Of a stretch of 64,000 nt of DNA, positions 56,745-64,000 are shown in pieces. The notes under the pieces are model-generated. The model was given only the letters and a program-made list of their open reading frames with translations, did no database searches and was not told where the DNA came from. This stretch comes from Lottia gigantea (taxonomy: Eukaryota > Mollusca > Gastropoda > Lottiidae). Each line of letters starts with the position of its first letter. Position 1 is the first letter of the stretch. Location: positions 1,330,366 through 1,394,365 of the forward strand of contig NW_008708645.1 of assembly GCF_000327385.1 (NCBI RefSeq), in the 5' to 3' direction. The position numbers were made by a program, and so were the translations under genes.

Positions 56745-58545
56745 CTTTTTTACCACCTGAACCCAGACACATGTTAAACAAAGACGTTTGTCGGGCGTCA
56801 CTAAACATGTATGAATCACTAACCCTTTAACCATTGCCCAACTTGCTTAATAATCTCATTAATGTATTATAGGCCATTTCAAATTATTTTCAAAACTTTG
56901 AATGATGTTAAACTAAAATAATAAATAGTATTTATATATAAGTTTTAGAATATAATTCTCATTAATTTTCTTCTAAAAACAATCGAGAAGTTAAATTCTT
57001 CTTAATAAGCCTATTATATTCTATTCTATTAAATTCTTCTTAATCTTTTAAGAGGTAACATTTTTTTACTAATTTAAAATTCAACTATTATCTTCGCATC
57101 AAATTTTCAAATTTTGACCAACTATTTGAGTGCATGCAAACTGATACAAAAGGTTGATATTCGGACAAACTATGTGTCCCATAAATATGAATAAAATCGA
57201 AAACCATTTTTGCTTGCCTTTAAACTATTTCAGTTTTGGCCTTATATTCTACTCAACTCTAGCCTGTCTCATGTGACATTATTCTCCCCAAGACAATTAA
57301 TTTCTTTTTGACTGATTATGTGAACTGATGAAAAAATATGAGGCTTGTTTTCCCTTTTTAATTATGGATAAAAATCAGACGAAATCACATGCTCTGACTA
57401 AATTAAAATTTCTCATTTTGAATGAAAATTTTCTGCTTGTATTATCTCAGCTTTAAGGTTTGATTAGATCCCTTTTTCTGCTTCTTTATGTTGTCATCAT
57501 TGATGCTTCCGAATGACACAACAAGAGAACAAAGAATTCACAACGTCAACAAATAATACCAAGATTCTTAGGAAGTGTGTCAGATGTCTTTTAAAACACA
57601 AAAGATTTCAAGCAACCATATGACAATTTTAGAGAACCCTTGAATAATTCTTTTGATTTTATACCCATTACTACATTAGTAACCCATCTCTACAAAACCA
57701 ATCATACAAATTTCCATACAGCTAGCTGGTAGAAAGGATCTCACTTTAAAGATAAAGTTGTGGGAATCAATACAGGAATTGGTAAGAAATTGCCCATATT
57801 CAGCAAAACTATATCCTCTACCTATAACTCCTTTAAAAATTGTTGGAAAAACTTGCTTATGATGTGAATTTATGAAATAAGTTAAGGTCATGTCTCAAAG
57901 CCCTTTATCACTATTTCTAAAACCTCTACCAATATGGTTATCATCATATTTAAAATTTCCTTAATTCAATTGTGTCCACCTGCAATTCATAGTTTTATGG
58001 ATTAATTCAACAAGTTTGCAGAAAGCTGTCTGAAATTATTGATAATGTTAGTTTTGAAAGGGTAAGAAATTCATACAAAATCACAAACTAGAACTCCATG
58101 CACCATCAGTTTACTAAAAAGAATTTCCAACCTCATACAGGATGGAAAAATCATAGATATACTCCTAGAATTTTCTCTTTAAGTTTAGGGATTTCCCCTA
58201 AAAGATTTTTTCTGATTGAATCTCAAGATGGTAAATTAAAATTCAGTTGTTAAAGTGAATATCCAATATAGTCTTGCTCTTACCTTCAATATTTCAACCT
58301 TTACAGGACCAACAAATCTGAAAAATATAAACAAATCAATTAACAGACCATATTTAAGTTTTTCTAAAGCCAAGAACTTGTGTCAACCAGCTTAACCTAT
58401 GGACACACTGGGCGAATTTACACAGCAAAGGTTTGGACAAGTCGATTGCGAGCGAACTTCGCCTTGTCTATTGTGAACTTTGAACTTTCCCATTATTCAA
58501 ATAATCACAGATTCCTGAATAATGACAAATAAAAGGGCGACTTCC
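56745..58545. other. AT-rich sequence, no gene seen
   Basis: The minus-strand frame 57676-57891 has no recognisable motif. Nothing else is notable. Confidence 0.5.
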
Positions 58546-59566
58546 AGTAATGCCCACATTGAAATGTGGACGTATATATATTGCCATCCCCCTTGCTGTC
58601 CGTCCCTCCTTCCACATTTCTTGTAGGCACAATAGAGGCTACAGCTTTTATCTGATCTTGATGAAACTTGGTATGCATGTATATATTGATGAGATCTGTC
58701 AAATTCAATAATAATCAGATGAACCATTTCAGACTTATTGCCCTTGACTTAGTAAAATTTGGCTTGTATGCACGGTAAAGGGTTCATTTTTTTCTGATTT
58801 TGATGAAACTTAGTATGCTTGTATTGATGAGATCTCGGTCAAGTTTGGACTTGGTAATAATTGGATGAACAGTTTCAGAGTTATTGCCCTTGACTTTGTA
58901 AAAACGCGTAAAATTTGGCTTGTATGCATGATAAAGACTCCAATTTTCATCCAATCTTGATGAAACTTAGTATGCATGTATATATTGATGAGATTTGAAA
59001 TTGGTAATAAATGGATGAATAATCAGATTTATTGGCTTGGCTTGTAGGCACGATATGGACTACAATTTGTATCCGATCTTGATGACGCATGATAAGATCC
59101 TTGACTTAATCAAAATGTGTCAAATTTGGCTTGTAGGCACGATAGAGGGTGCAGTTTTTATCTGAACTTGGTATGCATGTACATATGGACAAGATCGCAG
59201 TCAAGTTGATATTAATTGGATGAATGGTTTTAGAGTTATTGCCCTTGACTTAATACAATGCGACAAAATTTGGCTTGTAGGCAAGATAGAGACTACAGTT
59301 TTTATCTGATCTTGATGAAATTTGATATGCATGTAGATACTGATGAGATTTCAGTCAAGTTTGAAATAGGTTATAAGCTCATGAATGATTTATTGCATGT
59401 TTTAATTTGATGATAATTAAATGAACTGTTTTTGAGGTTTATCTTGACTTATAAATATTTTCAAGATTATTTGAAAATTCATTATTTAGCCACTTTATAA
59501 AGACTTAGTTATCATTTCTGACAGCTTGTAGTGGGTGTATGTTATCTTGCCTGGAATGCTGTCTAT
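58546..59566 (+). mobile_element. Tandem-unit (pearl/Helentron-like) element, apparently whole
   Basis: The head has the palindromic CCCACATTGAAATGTGG, then CGTATATATATTGCCATC and GTCCGTCCCTCC. Units begin TTGTAGGCAC or TTGTATGCA near 58620, 58763, 58919, 59040, 59132 and 59273, with spacing of 92-156 bp, so several units carry deletions. Each keeps a GATCTTGATGAAACTT block and most keep TTATTGCCCTTGACTTA. The tail ends at 59566 with GTGGGTGTATGTTATCTTGC and CTGGAATGCTGTC. No other element interrupts it. It is non-coding and would need enzymes from elsewhere to move. Confidence 0.75.
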
Positions 59567-59814
59567 CAACGCAGACATTCGCCCAGTCTGTCATTAGCTT
59601 TAGGATCAGTGGTGGCTGCATGAGGTCCAAAATTAAAGAAAAGAATTTCGGAAAATACGCAGTTTTTAATTTTGAAAATGTAATAATATCAAAACAATAC
59701 TCTTTCAAGTTTCTTAAAATGGTAAATTTCATTTAATATTAAAATTCTTGCCTGACCCCTGATATATTCAAAAATAATTTGGTGGTGGCCTCTCCCAATC
59801 ATTAGTTCTGAATT
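59567..59814. other. Flank between repeats, no gene seen
   Basis: Contains CAGTGGTGGCTGCATGAGGTCC, reminiscent of the start of C-rich repeat copy 2. The short opposite-strand frames here have no support. Confidence 0.5.
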
Positions 59815-60217
59815 ATCTAACAAACAAGGAACAAAACAAAAATTTGAAGTTTCAAAGCAGTTCAAGTTTATTGAAATAAACATTCTAATCAAATGTGAAA
59901 GATTACAAATAAGTTGGAAATATACATAGGTTAATACTGCTCTTTTGTATGTTGAAAAATTTTTCATTTTTAAACGCCAAAAATATTTCTAAAAATTATG
60001 TGAGGTTTTTAAGTTTGTTGTGCTTTTTGGAAGCTGTATGTCTCCTACATTTTCTTAAGGTTTTAGCTAGTTATATATGTCAGCCATCCGGGTATAGTAC
60101 ATATATTTGACATGGATTTTTATGAAAACCATATACATCTGGTTTATGGTATTGTGTAATAAACGTACTTGGAATAGAGAAGATATAACAATATAGTGAG
60201 ACTTGTGAATACGACAA
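59815..60217 (-). repeat. Probable 3' LTR of the Ty3/Gypsy fossil
   Basis: On the minus strand a purine tract (GTTGGGGAGGAT, about 60218-60229) is followed by TGTCGTATTCACAAG, the expected polypurine tract and LTR start. An AATAAA on the minus strand lies near 59868-59873. The outer edge is estimated, as no second LTR is in the window. Confidence 0.5.
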
Positions 60218-60452
60218 TCCTCCCCAACTTGAATAAAGAGTGTGAGCAATCTTTAAGTACATCGAAACATAAACTAAACTTCACTACTTATGAATTTAAC
60301 TTATTTCACTTCATATAAAAATCACTATTAGAGTATATGATACTTGCTGAAAATAAACTAAAAGAGTTATTACAAACATCACTATTAAACATTAGACAAT
60401 CACTTGTAATATAATATATAACTGTCAAAATACACTACTTAATATAAAACAT

Positions 60453-60985
60453 TTACAGTTCATCAATGAAATATCTTGGAGGTCTTCTGTTTCTCATTGG
60501 ATACCTACTTTGAGCTATTTGTGGTTCAGGTAGATTATCAGGAGGGTGTATCATCGGATTAGGATTATCATTATTGAATTCTATACCTTCTTCATAAGAA
60601 ATAGAAACATTGTTCGGAATTATTTTGAAATATGAACTATTACGAGTAATACAATGTTCGTGTCTCTTAGCCATGATCATACTACCTTTCACTGCAATAA
60701 CTGTATAAGGTTTTGGATTATAGGCAGTAGAAAAAATATTTTTCTTTGTCTGGCGAATTAAAACTTTATCACCTAGAGATAGTTTGTGATGTTTTACAGA
60801 GCGTTTTTCACAGCTTTGTTTTTATCACTTGATAACATGATTTGAGGTAGTTTTGTCCTAATAGGTCTCTGAAACATTAATTCAGCAGGAGTATGATTAG
60901 TTGTAGGATGCAGAGTAGCATCTTAATTACGTAAGAATGTATAGATTTCGGGGAAGGGAGGGTTTGATTCTCCCAAATGTACAGG
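60453..60985 (-). mobile_element. Ty3/Gypsy fossil, integrase C-terminal part
   Basis: The end of a Ty3/Gypsy polyprotein; integrase inserts the element DNA. On the minus strand, recognisable blocks in order are NHTPAELMFQRPIRTKLPQ (about 60850-60905), GDKVLIRQTKKN (about 60745-60780), then PKPYTVIAVKGSMI and ITRNSSYFK, and an end RYPMRNRRPPRYF typical of Gypsy pol C-termini. The catalytic core, RT and gag are absent. It is degraded, with a few breaks. Its upstream side stops where the Penelope-like element begins, on the same strand, which suggests that the latter inserted into it or that both were joined by rearrangement. Confidence 0.85.
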
Positions 60986-61009
60986 CCTAGGGTGGAGCAG
61001 ACACTTTAT

Positions 61010-64000
61010 TTAGAAATTAGGATTAAGGGTCTTGATATTGGGTTTTCTTCTGTTCTTATTCTGTTCTGAAATTAGAAAAAATAACACATGGGGGAATTTC
61101 TCTTGAAGGCTCTTATAGTGGGCATGAACTATCTTGCTTGCTCGATTGCTGGTTGTATTAAACGGGACAACAAAGGGTGCTATGCCTACATTATGATGAA
61201 TATTTAGTCCTATAGGTCTTGCTGTATTCAATGTCTCAATCCAATGGGCCTCCCTAGATTGACGGAATTTGGTAGTTTCATCTTCGGGCAAGTCAATTTC
61301 TATACGCTCAATTGGGATTAGGGTGAGATCGTCTATTGAATGGTCGTCGAGGTTGAAATGATTAGAAACAGGCTTGTCTTTCTTTAATTTTGATGTCTGA
61401 CCTATGAGCATTAAAGCGAGTTCGTAAATTATTCTTAGTTTCTCCTACATATTGTTTGGGGCATTTCTTGCATGAAATTAAATATATTATATTCGAATGT
61501 TCACATGTTAGATGTTCCTGGATCGGGTACCTTTTATTCGTAGAGTTGCTTACAAAATAATGAGTTTCTGATATAAAGGGACATGTTTTGCATCTACTGG
61601 ACAAACATGGAGCACTTCTTAAACCTGGAGGTACTTCGGCATAAAGTCTGTTTTTAGCTGCTATCTGTGCTAAGGTGGAATTTTTTATGTTTCGTAAAAA
61701 TCGTTTAGAGTGAGAAAACTTGGTTGAAATCAGAAGATCTTGTACAAATTCGATGAAATCGTAAAACTTGTGACTTAATTATACAAGAAAAGGTATGTTT
61801 TGGGTGAAAAGAGCTCTTGTGCAAGAGTTGATGAGTATCAGTTTCTTTGAAATACATTTTAATATCCAGTTTATTTGTTTCTGCTATGGAATCTCCCTTA
61901 AAGACTGTGGTATCGAGAAAGTCTATGCTTTTGTCACTCACGTTTGCGGTTAGTTTGATAGAAGGATGGTGGTTGTTGAGAATTTCAAAGAATTCCCAAA
62001 ACTGTTCATAAGTCAATTTCTTATTGACTTAAGTCAATAAGTCCAAACCATAAAAATGTCATCCAAAAAGCGTCCGTAAAAAAGTGAGTCAAATGGACAG
62101 ATGGGCAACACCTCACGTTCCCACTCTGCCATGAAAAGGTTTGCGTACGAAGGGGCGAATCGTTTGCCCATTGCTGTCCCTGAAGTTTGTAAATATGTTT
62201 TACCATTAAATGTGAAATCGTTTCGATTAAGACAAATCTCTAATAGCTGTAGAATTGCATCGTCGGGTCTGTTTGGATCTGGGTTTCTATTAAAAGCTTT
62301 ACGAACTGCCGTTAAACCAGTAGTGTTATCGATATTAGTATACATAGAAGAAACGTCGATAGAAATTAAAATAGCATTAGAGGGAACACGAAGATTTTTT
62401 ATTTTATTGACAAAATCGGTTGTGTCTTTAAGGTAGGCGCGATGTTGACATGTTAGAGGTAGTAAGAAATGATCAATGTATTCTGACACTGCATATGACT
62501 CACTACCACAGTCAGATATAATCGGGCTGCCTTTAGGGATTTTATTCGAGATAAACCACTCCTTGGTTGGATTCTTATGGATTTTAGGCAAAGTGTACAA
62601 ATGTCTCTCGCGACAATCAGGTTTGGCAGACAGATAGTCATATTGTTTCTGTTTGAGATAACTAGTTTTGACTAAATCGGCAAGAATATTATTAATCATG
62701 TTAGCAGTTTCTTTGAAAATTGGTTTCGGTAAAATGGCATAATGTTTAGGATTATTCAGTTGATTCTCTGCTTCTGAAACGTAATCCTCCCTATTCAGAA
62801 TGACACAACATGAACCTTTGTCACTCTTTTTAATAACAATGCTATCGTCTTTCTTAAGTAAGTTTAACGCTTCACGTTCCATTCGTGTGAGATTAGGCTT
62901 TTCGTGTGTTATGGAAAGGTTCACAGTTTGGCTATTCATACTCGCAAATGCTTTCAATATTTCAGGATGGATAGCGGCCTGAGGGGGTGTCCACGTGGAT
63001 TTAGGAATAAACATTGTTCTAGCACCACGTGGGGGGTGGTTTCGAAAAAAATATGTGCAGCTAACATTTCGTTGAAATCGTTCAATGGATGGTCAGAGAT
63101 AATTCAAGTTAGCTATCTTTGGTGTGGGAATAAATTTAAGTCCACGGTCTAAGATTGAATGCTGAAGGGATGTGAGAATTTTGCGGCTCAAGTTAATTAC
63201 AGTTTGGCCTAGCGGTGGCCTCTCAGTATTTTTATCCCCAGTAATTAGTTTAAAGACTTACTCGATACTTGAAGCTGGTGTATCCAAAACAAATAAATGC
63301 TGTTTGCTGTTTCTGGAGACCAATGAAGATTATCAACTGGTTCAAATTCTTCGTAGGGTGGTAAGATTGTTGCGCTGTTGATACTGGACTCCATCATCAT
63401 GTTGTTGAGAGTGCTGAGGTTCTGTTGTGCTTTCTTCGAGATTTTATTTGATATGGGTATACATGTGAAGAGGATCTTGGAGTTTGGGAAGGTTTTGTTG
63501 GCTGTGGCGATTAATTTCTGGGCTTGGTTAATGATTCCAGGATTGACTGTACGTGATGGGTTTGGGCACTGGGGTAAGAATGTATTTCAGTGTCTGAACT
63601 GGTTTTGGTAATTCGATTCAGGTTAGATGATCCAATAATTAAGGTAGATTTCTTTAGAGTGGGTAGCTTCCATAATGATTTCTCCCCTGGTTTGGTGATA
63701 ATACGGTTTGGTAGCGGATATAATGGTCGTCGACGGTGTGATTGGTACTGGTTTGGTAGTTGTTAGAATTGTAGCATTGGGAACGGACTGGGATCTGGTT
63801 CGAGGGGGGGAAGGTCTGGATACACGTCTCGACTTGGATGGAGACTGAGGGGTGGTTTGCTGGTCCAAAAACGCACAGAAGGAAGAAAGGTTGGCGGATC
63901 CTGGATCACGTGGTGAAGATTCAGATGGTGTGGAAGTGGAAGGCGAGTCTGAAAGTGAAAAGAGAAGGGGAGTGCCCTCTCTACGAGAGCGTTTACCTGT
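61010..64000 (-). mobile_element. Penelope-like retroelement (SGNH-like, RT, GIY-YIG), runs off the window
   Basis: A Penelope-like element copies its RNA with a reverse transcriptase related to telomerase and nicks DNA with a GIY-YIG endonuclease. In minus-strand order: a Ser/Pro/Thr-rich stretch from the window edge to about 63670; an SGNH-hydrolase-like region at about 63640-63290 (LIIGSSNLNRI, then FPNSKILFTCIPI, then PVDNLHW); a family-typical linker LDRGLKFIPTPK (about 63135-63175); RT at 63014-61900 with LYTLPKIHKNP, ISIDVSSMYTNI, GTAMGKRFAPSYANLFM and the catalytic YGRFLDDIFMVW (FLDD at 62058-62069); GIY-YIG at 61604-61240 with CKKCPKQYVGET and REAHWIETLNTARPIGLN. C-terminal placement of the endonuclease is canonical. 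The reading shifts frame several times, so this copy is not functional. Its 5' end lies beyond 64000. Confidence 0.92.

Noticed and set aside
62101-63611. Plus-strand frames within the Penelope-like element (62101-62436, 62904-63152, 63378-63611)
   Set aside because: They are antisense shadows of the minus-strand element coding sequence.

Overview
The window looks like AT-rich, gene-poor, repeat-dense DNA from an invertebrate, most likely a mollusc and possibly a bivalve. That is inferred from three things: the repeat content (BEL/Pao, Ty3/Gypsy and Penelope-like elements), head-and-tail elements carrying tandem units of about 160 bp with short palindromic ends of the kind I associate with mollusc pearl or Helentron-type elements, and the lack of compact coding. 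No bacterial or viral gene organisation is present. I cannot name a species. An assembly gap of 783 N lies at 334-1116.

Layout. 1-2.5 kb: 3' part of a BEL/Pao LTR retrotransposon fossil on the + strand (RNase H side, gap, integrase, C-terminal domain, probable 3' LTR). 2.6-29 kb: AT-rich non-coding DNA with small non-autonomous repeats (called here MITE-A, MITE-B, a foldback MITE and a C-rich family), a pogo/Tigger-like transposase remnant (9.1-9.6 kb), a tyrosine-recombinase fossil (17.5-18.2 kb), an unrecognised broken coding stretch (27.6-28.0 kb) and two long perfect inverted repeats (27.5 and 29.3 kb). 29.4-35.3 kb: two nested clusters of the tandem-unit elements. 37-43 kb: two minisatellites, one of 56 bp and one of 17/18 bp with a 175-bp higher-order repeat. 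46.5-48.3 kb: a 23/29-bp tandem array split cleanly by a tandem-unit element, which fixes that element's ends. 48-58 kb: more AT-rich DNA with one weak candidate host exon (56.6 kb). 58.5-59.6 kb: an apparently whole tandem-unit element. 59.8-61.0 kb: the 3' end of a Ty3/Gypsy fossil on the minus strand, abutting a minus-strand Penelope-like element (61.0 kb to the window edge) with an SGNH-hydrolase-like region, reverse transcriptase and C-terminal GIY-YIG endonuclease.

No host gene is firmly supported. The recognisable coding sequence is all mobile-element derived. The most informative structures are the nested insertions, which give relative ages and element boundaries, and the SGNH-like domain upstream of the Penelope-like reverse transcriptase. 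Assignments come from reading translations and repeats by eye, so family names below clade level are tentative.
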